Below, one piece after another: positions 1 through 6,459 of a stretch of 11,850 nucleotides of DNA. The number at the start of each line of letters is the position of its first letter. The stretch's first letter is position 1. Source of the DNA: an uncultured Clostridia bacterium (GTDB lineage: Bacteria; Bacillota; Clostridia; Oscillospirales; Oscillospiraceae); NCBI GenBank assembly GCA_937915065.1, contig CALDMR010000021.1:1-11850 (forward strand), in the 5' to 3' direction. The notes beneath the pieces are model-generated. The model did no database searches and was not told where the DNA came from. It saw nothing but the letters and a program-made list of their open reading frames with translations. The position numbers were made by a program, and so were the translations under genes.

Positions 1-2
1 AG

Positions 3-650
3 TTTTTGTCGGTGGTTCACCCCGCAGAGGACTCCACCCCCGAAGCGCCCAAGTTCGACTTTCCCATGCTCACCACCTCCGGCCACGGCTACATTTTTTA
101 TCCCATTTTCACCGACATGGAAGAGCTGCGCAAGTGGAACCAGGACGAGGATGTGCAGATCGTTGTGCTGACCTTTGACAACTATGCCGAAATGGTGGCC
201 CAGAACAGCAAGGTCCACGGCTTGGCCGTGAACCCCTACGGCGCTAATTTTTCCATGGATCGGGATATGGTGGACTATCTGCAGGTTCACAAAACCTTTA
301 TGGGCAAGCTGGCCATCGAGCAGATGTTCCAGCAGCAGAACGCAGACGAGGGCGGCGTGAAGCTCAGCGATCCCGACCCCTATCCCACGGAAATGGTCGA
401 GGCCACCGCCGCCTATATGGCCACCAACAGCACCATCCGCCGGGCATGGCTGCGCCTGATGGAAAACGAGGGCGAGCAGAGCTATCTCGTGATCATCGAC
501 GCCGAGGACAGCGACACCCACGGCGACTTCGGCGAGGTGTCCAGCGCCGCCCTGCCCTATTTGAAGGACTGCTACCTGGATCTGATGACCCTGGAAGACG
601 ATTTCTCCAAAAAGGCCGTGGAAGGCGTTGCGCCTTTCTACGAAAAATAA
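3..650 (+). CDS. SseB-family protein, 5' end cut off by the window edge
   Basis: The reading frame is open to the left edge. The first possible start in the window (TTG at 6) is probably an internal Leu codon, because SseB proteins normally have an N-terminal helix of some 40-60 residues before this point. Seen: the N-terminal SseB-type domain, with PMLTTSGHGYIFYPIFTDMEELRKW, a longer central strand region (VQIVVLTFDNYAEMV) and GLAVNPYG. A C-terminal domain starts near IRRAWLRLMENEGEQSYLVIIDAE and ends in LPYLKDCYLDLMTLEDD. E. coli SseB was named for enhanced serine sensitivity on overexpression; its biochemical role is not established. The gene ends at TAA and a strong hairpin terminator follows 16 bases later. 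Family assignment is fairly firm; function is unknown. Confidence 0.75.
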   Translation, partial: FLSVVHPAEDSTPEAPKFDFPMLTTSGHGYIFYPIFTDMEELRKWNQDEDVQIVVLTFDNYAEMVAQNSKVHGLAVNPYGANFSMDRDMVDYLQVHKTFMGKLAIEQMFQQQNADEGGVKLSDPDPYPTEMVEATAAYMATNSTIRRAWLRLMENEGEQSYLVIIDAEDSDTHGDFGEVSSAALPYLKDCYLDLMTLEDDFSKKAVEGVAPFYEK

Positions 651-666
651 AACCAGCAAAAAATTG

Positions 667-702
667 CGCCCGGCAGATCACATCATCTGCCGGGCGTTTT
701 TT
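667..702. terminator. Shared bidirectional Rho-independent terminator
   Basis: A perfect 12-bp stem (CGCCCGGCAGAT at 667-678 with its complement at 685-696) encloses a 6-base loop and is followed on the plus strand by six T (697-702). On the minus strand the same stem is followed by CAATTTTTT. It therefore can end both the SseB-family gene (+) and sstT (-), which converge here. Confidence 0.92.
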
Positions 703-716
703 CAGTTTCAGCCGGT

Positions 717-1937
717 TCAGATCGGCAGTTTTCGGCCGTTCTTCCGCCAGGTCGCATATTCCGCGGATGCGGTAAAGAGCACATCCGTGGAAGAGTTCAG
801 CGCCGTTTCACAGGAATCCTGGATGACGCCGATGATGAAGCCCACGCCCACCACCTGCATGGCAATGTCGTTGGGGATGCCGAAAAGGGAGCAGGCCAGG
901 GGGATCAGCAGCAAAGAGCCCCCCGCCACGCCGGAAGCACCGCAGGCGGAAACCGCCGCCAGCACACTCAGGATCAGGGCCGTCGGAAAATCCACAGCGA
1001 TTCCCAGGGTGTGGGCCGTGGCCAGGGTCATCACCGTGATGGTGACCGCCGCGCCGCCCATATTGATGGTAGCGCCCAGGGGAATGGACACAGAGTAGTT
1101 ATCCTCATCCAACTGCAGATCTTTGCACAGCTCCATATTCACCGGAATATTGGCCGCGGAAGAGCGAGTAAAGAAGGCCGTAATGCCGCTTTCTTTCAGG
1201 CACTTGAACACCAGGGGGTAGGGGTTGGCGCGGGTATTGCAAAACACGATCAGCGGATTGACCGCCAACGCGATCACCAGCATGCAGCCCACCAGCACCA
1301 GCAGCAGGCGGCCGTATTCCCTGAAAATATCCAGGCCGTTGCTGGCAACGGCGTTGTACACCAGGCCCAGGATACCAAAAGGCGCGCAGGCGATGATCCA
1401 CCGCACCGCCTGGGTCAGCGCTTCCGCCAGATTGCCCAGCACTTCCTTCGTCCCATCGGACGCCCGGCGCAGCGCAAGGCCGAATACCGCCGCCCAGGTC
1501 AGCACCCCGATATAGTTGGCGCCAGCCATGGCGCTGATGGGGTTCTCCACCACCTTCAGCAGCAGTGCATTGATCACCTCGCCGATTCCGGAAACCGCCT
1601 CGTAATCCATGGCCGGATCCGCCAGCGTAATGTTCACAGGGAAGAGAAAAGCTGCCAGCACAGCCGTAAAAGCCGCCAAAAAGGTGCCGATCAAATACAG
1701 GCCCACCACGCGCCCCATGTTGCCGGAGCCGGCTTTGGCCCGGGCCAGGGACGCGATCACCAGCAAAAACACCAGCACCGGAGCCACCGCCTTCAGCGCC
1801 CCCACAAACAGTGTGCCTAAAATCGGAATAACCGGAAGGCCGGGCGCTGCCAGGCCCAAAATCGCACCAATGGCCAGGCCGCAGAGGATCCGCTTGACCA
1901 GGCTGATGGAATTCCACTTTTGTAACAATGCTTTCAT
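717..1937 (-). CDS. sstT: Serine/threonine:Na+ symporter SstT
   Basis: 406-residue inner-membrane transporter of the dicarboxylate/amino acid:cation symporter (DAACS, PF00375) family, close to the usual SstT length of about 410. SstT imports serine and threonine with sodium. Seen: N-terminal SLVKRILCGLAIGAILGL, the hairpin-1 serine motif TRSSAANIPVNMELC, the TM7 motif SIPLGATINMGGAA (the NMDGT-like site of the family), the hairpin-2 segment GASGVAGGSLLLIPL, and the C-terminal QDSCETALNSSTDVLFTA, which is typical of SstT rather than of glutamate or dicarboxylate carriers. The start is ATG at 1937, preceded by AGGAAAGGA with proper spacing. An upstream in-frame ATG at 1973 lies inside a hairpin and lacks a ribosome-binding site. 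It has its own promoter (2036-2064) and a structured leader, and ends at the shared terminator. Confidence 0.93.
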   Translation of the reverse strand: MKALLQKWNSISLVKRILCGLAIGAILGLAAPGLPVIPILGTLFVGALKAVAPVLVFLLVIASLARAKAGSGNMGRVVGLYLIGTFLAAFTAVLAAFLFPVNITLADPAMDYEAVSGIGEVINALLLKVVENPISAMAGANYIGVLTWAAVFGLALRRASDGTKEVLGNLAEALTQAVRWIIACAPFGILGLVYNAVASNGLDIFREYGRLLLVLVGCMLVIALAVNPLIVFCNTRANPYPLVFKCLKESGITAFFTRSSAANIPVNMELCKDLQLDEDNYSVSIPLGATINMGGAAVTITVMTLATAHTLGIAVDFPTALILSVLAAVSACGASGVAGGSLLLIPLACSLFGIPNDIAMQVVGVGFIIGVIQDSCETALNSSTDVLFTASAEYATWRKNGRKLPI

Positions 1938-1959
1938 AGGATCGTCCTTTCCTGAAGAA

Positions 1960-1987
1960 AAAAGCCCGCGCATCAGCGCGGGCTTTT
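1960..1987 (-). terminator. Terminator-like hairpin in the sstT leader (possible attenuator)
   Basis: AAAAGCCCGCGC (1960-1971) and GCGCGGGCTTTT (1976-1987) form a perfect 12-bp stem with a 4-base loop. Read on the minus strand it is followed by further T (TTTTTTC), so it is a good intrinsic terminator just 23 bases before the sstT ATG and downstream of the sstT promoter. It may stop read-through from the PF06541 gene, attenuate sstT, or both. On the plus strand it ends in only four T and no gene needs it. Confidence 0.75.
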
Positions 1988-1996
1988 GATCATAAC

Positions 1997-2022
1997 GCGC
2001 CGCCCGCCCCTTGTCCGGCGGC
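1997..2022 (-). promoter_or_regulatory. Candidate antiterminator / anti-antiterminator segments of the sstT leader
   Basis: On the minus strand GCCGCC (2022-2017) can pair with GGCGGC (2004-1999). The overlapping GCGGGC (2007-2002) can instead pair with GCCCGC (1983-1978), which is the 5' arm of the leader terminator. The two pairings are mutually exclusive, which is the layout expected for attenuation. The segments are short and GC-rich, so chance complementarity is a real possibility. No known riboswitch or T-box sequence is recognised. Confidence 0.3.
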
Positions 2023-2035
2023 AGGCACTCGCATT

Positions 2036-2064
2036 ATGATAAAGAATTACAGGAGCAAAGTCAA
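2036..2064 (-). promoter_or_regulatory. sigma-A promoter of sstT
   Basis: On the minus strand -35 TTGACT (2059-2064) and -10 TATCAT (2036-2041) are separated by exactly 17 bases. The transcript would start near 2029 and have a leader of roughly 90 bases that contains the terminator-like hairpin. Confidence 0.7.
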
Positions 2065-2143
2065 TGCGCAGAACCTCTAAAAAAACCATCCTTCGCGCAG
2101 CTTCCCTCCACATCTGTTTTTTGCACGAGGACACTTTCAGCCG

Positions 2144-3451
2144 TTATGTATCTGCCCCGTCCCGAATCCGCATATTGGGCCATACAAATTCCACCAGCGC
2201 ATCGTTATAGCGCTGATCCAAGAACAGCTCCACGGCGTTATCCGCCGCCTCGCCCGCCATGCGGTCCGTATACCGGGTCATGGCCGCAGCGGAAATCAAC
2301 ATATTGCAGATCATAAACAGCAGCATGATCCATGTGAGGATCTTACCCGGCACCGGAGGCACCCGCTCGATCCAACCGCTCAGCCGCGGATAGCAGACCT
2401 TGACCCAGATCCCCGCCAGCACACCCCAGAAGAAGCAGAACAGCAGGTTGGTTCTGCCGCCGATATTCAGGGGCATGTCGCTGTAATCCCAGAAAACCGT
2501 GCCCAAAAACACTTCCGTAAACACGCTGCACAGGTATTCGTAAGCGCCGCCCAGGAAAAAGCCCGCCAGGAACACATAGCGGTCATCCTTCTGCACCACT
2601 TTTTGCAGCACAATGGTCAGCAGCACCGCGCCCACGCCCCAGACAATGCTGAAGGGCCCGTAGATAACGCTGGACCGGCTCATCCACACATCAATGGTCA
2701 GCTTACAGTACAGCGTTTCGATCAAATCGCCCAGCAGAGCGCAGATCATGAACATCCAGATCAGTTTATCAAAGCAGATCCCCTGGGCAAACACATGGCG
2801 GCGCTCCCCCGGAAGGGCCTTTTCCACGCCGGGGTAAGCCCGCTCAATGCGGCCCCAGACCAACTGGTAGATCCGCCGGCCAAAGCGGGCCTTATCCCGG
2901 GAATATTCCTTGCGCCGCTGCTCATTTTCTCCGTCCCGGCCATTGATATGAAAGACATAGAGCAGCACCGCCGCATCGGCACAGGACAAAACCGCCAACA
3001 CGGCCACGGAAATAATGGAAATCCACTGGGGCAGGGTGTGAACCACCAGAAACGCCACGGGATGCACCAGCAGATATACAAACAGGAAGCCCAGCGCAAT
3101 CAGCAGCGCCACCGTGGTCTTTCCCAACTCACCGCTGAACACACTGTAGTCGCTGTCCTTGGGAATGCGCCCCTTGCCCAGGCGCTCGATCAAAAAATTC
3201 GCCAGATTCCGCACCGCAGAAGATACGATCAGCGCCATTAAAAATTGAAGAATATAATTGTTTCCCAGGGTAGGCAGCAGCACAATCAGCAGCACCATGG
3301 AAATGCCATAGGAAAAACTCAGCGGCAGCGTCAACACGCCGCGGTTGCACACCCGCTTTTCCTTGATGGCATAGATCCCGACCTCTACCAGCCAGCCCAA
3401 GAAAGAATAAAAGAAAAAATACAGCGCCAACTCCCAGTAGGAATACGCCAT
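2144..3451 (-). CDS. PF06541 (CmpB-type, 'putative ABC transporter type IV') membrane protein
   Basis: 435-residue polytopic membrane protein with about nine or ten hydrophobic segments and a charged cytoplasmic-type loop near residues 170-225. The hallmark is the C-terminal signature WDYSDMPLNIGGRTNLLFCFFWG, found in the PF06541 family, together with FYSFLGWLVEVGIYA near the N-terminus. The family is annotated as a putative ABC permease, but that activity is not proven and no ATPase gene lies next to it. The two halves look like diverged copies: FLGWLVEVGIY...LPLSFSYGISMV near the N-terminus and LLGDLIETLYC...YGPFSIVWGVG in the second half. The ATG at 3451 has GAGGGGAG upstream. No convincing promoter was found, only a weak -10-like TATGAT at 3517-3522 beside the inverted repeat at 3507-3521. 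No clear terminator lies directly after its stop, so it may read into the sstT leader hairpin. Confidence 0.75.
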   Translation of the reverse strand: MAYSYWELALYFFFYSFLGWLVEVGIYAIKEKRVCNRGVLTLPLSFSYGISMVLLIVLLPTLGNNYILQFLMALIVSSAVRNLANFLIERLGKGRIPKDSDYSVFSGELGKTTVALLIALGFLFVYLLVHPVAFLVVHTLPQWISIISVAVLAVLSCADAAVLLYVFHINGRDGENEQRRKEYSRDKARFGRRIYQLVWGRIERAYPGVEKALPGERRHVFAQGICFDKLIWMFMICALLGDLIETLYCKLTIDVWMSRSSVIYGPFSIVWGVGAVLLTIVLQKVVQKDDRYVFLAGFFLGGAYEYLCSVFTEVFLGTVFWDYSDMPLNIGGRTNLLFCFFWGVLAGIWVKVCYPRLSGWIERVPPVPGKILTWIMLLFMICNMLISAAAMTRYTDRMAGEAADNAVELFLDQRYNDALVEFVWPNMRIRDGADT

Positions 3452-3506
3452 AGGCCGTCTCTCCCCTCATTTATTTCAAGTTTTGCCCCGCAAGCAATCA
3501 TGGGGC

Positions 3507-3521
3507 ATGATAGAATATCAT
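3507..3521. repeat. Small inverted repeat upstream of the PF06541 gene
   Basis: ATGATA (3507-3512) and TATCAT (3516-3521) are perfect inverted repeats with a 3-base spacer, overlapping the only -10-like sequence upstream of the PF06541 gene. It could be an operator half-site pair or a chance AT-rich palindrome. A second pair (GCCCC at 3485-3489 and GGGGC at 3502-3506) lies beside it. Confidence 0.3.
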
Positions 3522-3596
3522 ATCGAAAGCGGCGAAAAAATCATGAACCTACTGTGAACATCCGCCGCAAAGTGTCGAAAGAACCGGACGGTTCCG

Positions 3597-3636
3597 AAAA
3601 AAGCCCCCCGAAGGACTGATTCCTTCGGGGGGGGCT
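3597..3636 (-). terminator. Rho-independent terminator of typA
   Basis: AGCCCCCCGAAGGA (3602-3615) pairs with TCCTTC plus a G-run ending GCT (3621-3636), with a 5-base loop and two unpaired G in the right arm. On the minus strand the stem is followed by six T (plus-strand A 3597-3602). It lies 18 bases after the typA stop codon. Confidence 0.9.
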
Positions 3637-3653
3637 TTCAGCCAAATCACATC

Positions 3654-5480
3654 TTACTTTTTGCCGTGCATGGCCTTCATGCGGTCCGCATGGCCCAGAA
3701 TGCGCTTGCGGATGCGCAGGTTGACCGGAGTAACTTCCAGCAGTTCATCGTCCGCCAAAAATTCCAGGCACTGCTCCAGGCTCATCTGGCGCGGAGGCGT
3801 CAGGCGCAGCGCATCATCGCTGCCGGAGGCACGGGTGTTGGTCAGCTGCTTGCGCTTGCAGGCATTCACCGTCATGTCGTCCGTCTTTGCCTGGACGCCG
3901 ATGACCATGCCTTCATAAACCTTGACGCCGGCGCCGATAAACAGCGTGCCGCGCTCCTGGGCGTTGTACAGGCCGTAAGTCACACTCTCGCCGGTTTCGC
4001 TGGCAATCATCGAACCCTGGCTGCGGCGGGACAGCTCGCCCTTATAGGGAGCGTAGGAATCAAAGACGGAGGCCATGATGCCCTCGCCCTTGGTATCCGT
4101 CAAAAATTCGTTGCGGTAGCCGAACAGGCCCCGGGAAGGCACCAGGAATTCCACCTTCATGCGGCTGCCCACGGGCGTCATCTCCAGCAGGTCGGCCTTG
4201 CGCTGGCCCAGCTTTTCAATCACGGCGCCCACGCTGTCCTGGGGCACATCCACCACCAGGCGCTCCATGGGCTCGCACTTCTTGCCGTTGACCTCCCGGT
4301 ACAGCACGCGGGGAGGAGACACCTGGAATTCATACCCTTCGCGGCGCATGGTCTCGATCAGGATGGACAGGGACATTTCGCCGCGGCCGGCCACATTGAA
4401 GGAATCCATGGAATCCTCCACCTCGCTGACCCGCAGGGACACATCCTTCAGCGTTTCGCGGAACAGGCGGTCGCGCAACTGGCGGGAAGTGACAAACTTG
4501 CCCTCCTGGCCGGCAAAGGGAGAATCGTTGACGGAGAAGGTCATTTCGATGGTGGGCGCGGAAATCTTCACAAACTCGATGGGCTCCACTGCGGAAGGAT
4601 CGCAGATGGTATCGCCGATGGTGATATCGCCGATGCCGGACAGGGCAATGATATTGCCTGCCGTGGCCTCTGCCACCGGCGCCCGGGCCAGGCCCTCGAA
4701 CTGATACATGCTGACAGCCTTGGCTTTCTTTGCCGGAGCATCGGGCGCGTGGTAGTTGCACACGGCGATTTCCTGGTTCTGCTTCAGCACACCGCGCTCA
4801 ATGCGGCCAATGGCGATCCGGCCCACGAATTCATTATAGTCAATGGAGGACACCAGCATCTGGAAGGGCTGCTCCACATCGGCTTCGGGCGCAGGGATAT
4901 AGTCGAGAATCGTTTCAAACAGGGGCTTCAGATCCGTGCCTGCCGCATCGGGAGAATAGGAAGCGGTACCCTGGCGGCCAGAGCAGAACAGCATGGGGCT
5001 GTCCAGCTGCTCGTCGGTGGCGTTCAGATCCATCAGCAGCTCCAGCACCTCGTCAATGACCTCGTGGATCCGCTGGTCGGGACGGTCGATCTTGTTGACC
5101 ACCACGATGACCCGGTGCCCCATCTCCAGGGCCTTGCTCAGCACGAAACGGGTCTGGGGCATGGGGCCCTCGGCGGCGTCCACCAGCAAAATGACGCCGT
5201 TGACCATCTTCAAGATCCGCTCCACCTCGCCGCCGAAGTCCGCATGGCCCGGCGTGTCCACAATATTGATTTTCACATCGCCGTAGCGGATGGAGGTATT
5301 CTTGGCCAGGATGGTGATGCCGCGCTCGCGCTCCAGGTCGTTGCTATCCATCACGCGGTCGGCAACCTCCTGATTATCGCGGTATACGCCGCCCTGCTTA
5401 AGCATCTCGTCCACCAGCGTTGTTTTGCCGTGGTCAACGTGGGCGATGATGGCTACATTTCTTAACTTCTGATCCTGCAT
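3654..5480 (-). CDS. typA: Ribosome-associated GTPase TypA/BipA
   Basis: 608-residue translational GTPase, the usual length (E. coli BipA is 607). It binds the 70S ribosome at the EF-G site and is linked to ribosome assembly and stress adaptation. GTPase motifs are complete: G1 AHVDHGKT (residues 13-20), switch I RERGITI (51-57), G3 DTPGH (75-79), G4 NKID (129-132) and G5 near CSGRQG. Domain II follows (FVGRIAIGRIERG), then the EF-G-like domain (FNVAGRGEMSLSILIETMRR) and the BipA-specific C-terminal domain (VPSRGLFGYRNEFLTDTKGEG; LTPPRQMSLEQCLEFLADDELLEVTP). The ATG at 5480 is preferred over the TTG two codons upstream because GAGGGGAG sits 9 bases before the ATG. It has its own promoter, a hairpin-containing leader and a terminator, so it is probably monocistronic. 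Confidence 0.97.
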   Translation of the reverse strand: MQDQKLRNVAIIAHVDHGKTTLVDEMLKQGGVYRDNQEVADRVMDSNDLERERGITILAKNTSIRYGDVKINIVDTPGHADFGGEVERILKMVNGVILLVDAAEGPMPQTRFVLSKALEMGHRVIVVVNKIDRPDQRIHEVIDEVLELLMDLNATDEQLDSPMLFCSGRQGTASYSPDAAGTDLKPLFETILDYIPAPEADVEQPFQMLVSSIDYNEFVGRIAIGRIERGVLKQNQEIAVCNYHAPDAPAKKAKAVSMYQFEGLARAPVAEATAGNIIALSGIGDITIGDTICDPSAVEPIEFVKISAPTIEMTFSVNDSPFAGQEGKFVTSRQLRDRLFRETLKDVSLRVSEVEDSMDSFNVAGRGEMSLSILIETMRREGYEFQVSPPRVLYREVNGKKCEPMERLVVDVPQDSVGAVIEKLGQRKADLLEMTPVGSRMKVEFLVPSRGLFGYRNEFLTDTKGEGIMASVFDSYAPYKGELSRRSQGSMIASETGESVTYGLYNAQERGTLFIGAGVKVYEGMVIGVQAKTDDMTVNACKRKQLTNTRASGSDDALRLTPPRQMSLEQCLEFLADDELLEVTPVNLRIRKRILGHADRMKAMHGKK

Positions 5481-5509
5481 ATGCAAAGGCTCCCCTCAAT
5501 TTAGAATCA

Positions 5510-5540
5510 GTACAGGCGGCCCTTTGGCCCCAGCCTGTAC
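5510..5540 (-). promoter_or_regulatory. Hairpin in the typA leader
   Basis: GTACAGGC (5510-5517) and GCCTGTAC (5533-5540) are perfect inverted repeats, with an inner GGCC...GGCC pair (5518-5521 with 5526-5529). It lies between the typA transcription start and its ribosome-binding site. It is not followed by a T-run, so it is not a terminator. It could be a 5' stabilising element, an RNA regulatory site, or a DNA operator. No known element is recognised. Confidence 0.6.
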
Positions 5541-5563
5541 ATTATTTACAATCACGGTTTCAT

Positions 5564-5592
5564 ATTATATCCCTATTGCCGTGTTTTTTCAA
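5564..5592 (-). promoter_or_regulatory. sigma-A promoter of typA
   Basis: On the minus strand -35 TTGAAA (5587-5592), 17-base spacer, -10 TATAAT (5564-5569). The transcript would start near 5557, giving a leader of about 77 bases. This is one of the strongest promoter matches in the window. Confidence 0.82.
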
Positions 5593-5676
5593 TTATTTTT
5601 GCACAAAAACCAAAAGAAAAACAGGAGAATCGCGCTTTTCTCATCACTTTGTTTCTGTGCATTTTCCCCAAAAGCG

Positions 5677-6201
5677 TCACCGGCGCGCCCGGCGGCCCTC
5701 CCAAAAGCGCACCAGCCAGCAGGCCAGCCCGCCGCACACCGCTCCCAACAAAGCGCCGCAAAGCACATCCGTGGGGAAATGCACATATAGGTACAGCCGG
5801 GAAAAACCGATCAGCGCCGCCAGCACCATACAGGGAATCCACAGCCTGCAGCGGCTGAACAGCAGGGCAGACGCCGCCGCAAAGCTGGCCGCCGTGTGGC
5901 CCGACGGGAAAGACCAGCCGTGGGGCCGGGCGATCAGATAATCCATAAAAGGATTCAAATCATAGGGGCGCGGACGGGCCACCAGCGGCTTGATGGCCAG
6001 ATTGCACAGCACCAGATCCAACGCCAGGGCACAGGCCATCACAATTCCCGCCTTGCGATACTTCGGGATCAACAGCAGCACCACCGCCAGCACGATCCAG
6101 ATGGCTCCGGCATTGCCCAGGCTGCTGATCCAGACCATCCACTGATCCAGCCATTCCGTCCGCAGCAGTTGTATTCCATCCAAAATGGAAAATTCCATCA
6201 T
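5677..6201 (-). CDS. PAP2-family phosphatase (membrane lipid phosphatase type)
   Basis: 174-residue membrane protein with all three PAP2 active-site motifs: C1 K-x6-RP (K71, R78-P79), C2 PSGH (99-102) and C3 SR-x5-H-x3-D (S134, R135, H141, D145). H102 and H141 are the expected catalytic histidines. Hydrophobic segments around residues 30-48, 52-70, 103-120, 122-138 and 146-165 fit an undecaprenyl-pyrophosphate or phosphatidate phosphatase-type fold; the substrate cannot be told from sequence. The frame stays open upstream to 6372, but the first good start is ATG ATG at 6201, after GGGGGCGAAGA, and the residues upstream of it are not family-like. Transcribed away from the DUF3793 gene. A weak hairpin (GAGAA/TTCTC, 5625-5642) followed by a T-rich run may end it. 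Confidence 0.88.
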   Translation of the reverse strand: MMEFSILDGIQLLRTEWLDQWMVWISSLGNAGAIWIVLAVVLLLIPKYRKAGIVMACALALDLVLCNLAIKPLVARPRPYDLNPFMDYLIARPHGWSFPSGHTAASFAAASALLFSRCRLWIPCMVLAALIGFSRLYLYVHFPTDVLCGALLGAVCGGLACWLVRFWEGRRARR

Positions 6202-6259
6202 TCTTCGCCCCCAGTGTTTGATTGCGCGCAGCGCGCCGGAAGGGGATCGATACCCCCCC

Positions 6260-6299
6260 ATTATACATATACTATACCAATTCTTCACCCAAAAGGCAA
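6260..6299 (-). promoter_or_regulatory. Promoter region of the PAP2 gene
   Basis: On the minus strand -35 TTGCCT (6294-6299) and -10 TATAGT (6271-6276) are 17 bases apart. A consensus TATAAT (6260-6265) lies just downstream and could be used instead, though without a good -35. The short inverted repeat GGGG-ATCGATA-CCCC (6242-6256) sits at the expected start of the transcript. Confidence 0.55.
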
Positions 6300-6335
6300 C
6301 GCCTGTCCTTATCCCGGCTTTTTTCAAAAAAAGCC

Positions 6336-6364
6336 TTGACAGCGGCCCCATAGTTTGGTATGCT
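6336..6364 (+). promoter_or_regulatory. sigma-A promoter of the DUF3793 gene
   Basis: Consensus -35 TTGACA (6336-6341), 17-base spacer, -10 TATGCT (6359-6364); start expected near 6371. An A/T tract (T6 then A7, 6319-6332, itself flanked by GGC/GCC) lies directly upstream, in the position of an UP element. Confidence 0.82.
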
Positions 6365-6374
6365 ATGGCCATGA

Positions 6375-6390
6375 GTTAGTTATATCTAAC
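6375..6390. promoter_or_regulatory. Operator-like palindrome, copy 1 (GTTAG-N6-CTAAC)
   Basis: GTTAGTTATATCTAAC matches its own reverse complement at 14 of 16 positions. It starts at about +5 of the predicted DUF3793 transcript. TTAG/CTAA half-sites are typical of operators for DtxR/IdeR-family metal regulators; the assignment here is inference. Confidence 0.65.
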
Positions 6391-6429
6391 CGCAAAACCG
6401 GCGGGAGCCGCTTATTTTTAACCGAGGTA

Positions 6430-6445
6430 GTTAGCGATAGCTAAC
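6430..6445. promoter_or_regulatory. Operator-like palindrome, copy 2 (GTTAG-N6-CTAAC)
   Basis: GTTAGCGATAGCTAAC again matches its reverse complement at 14 of 16 positions, and shares both 5-base half-sites and the 6-base spacing with copy 1. The centres are 55 bp apart. This copy ends immediately before the ribosome-binding site ACAGGAG. Between the copies lies a small CGGC-GGGA-GCCG hairpin (6399-6410) followed by a T-rich run. Confidence 0.65.
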
Positions 6446-6459
6446 ACAGGAGCTTGCTT

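Noticed and set aside
1970..1990. A six-codon leader peptide (MIKSPR) in the sstT leader, as in classical amino acid attenuation.
   Set aside because: It has one Ser and no Thr codon, no convincing ribosome-binding sequence, and lies inside the terminator stem itself rather than before it.
3666..5465. A 599-codon open frame antisense to typA.
   Set aside because: It is an exact shadow of a confident gene. It is rich in His, Gln and Ala, as antisense frames of GC-rich DNA usually are, and matches no family.
6202..6372. A longer PAP2 protein starting at 6372.
   Set aside because: The extra 57 residues overlap the promoter region of both divergent genes, are not PAP2-like, and a better start with ribosome-binding sequence exists at 6201.
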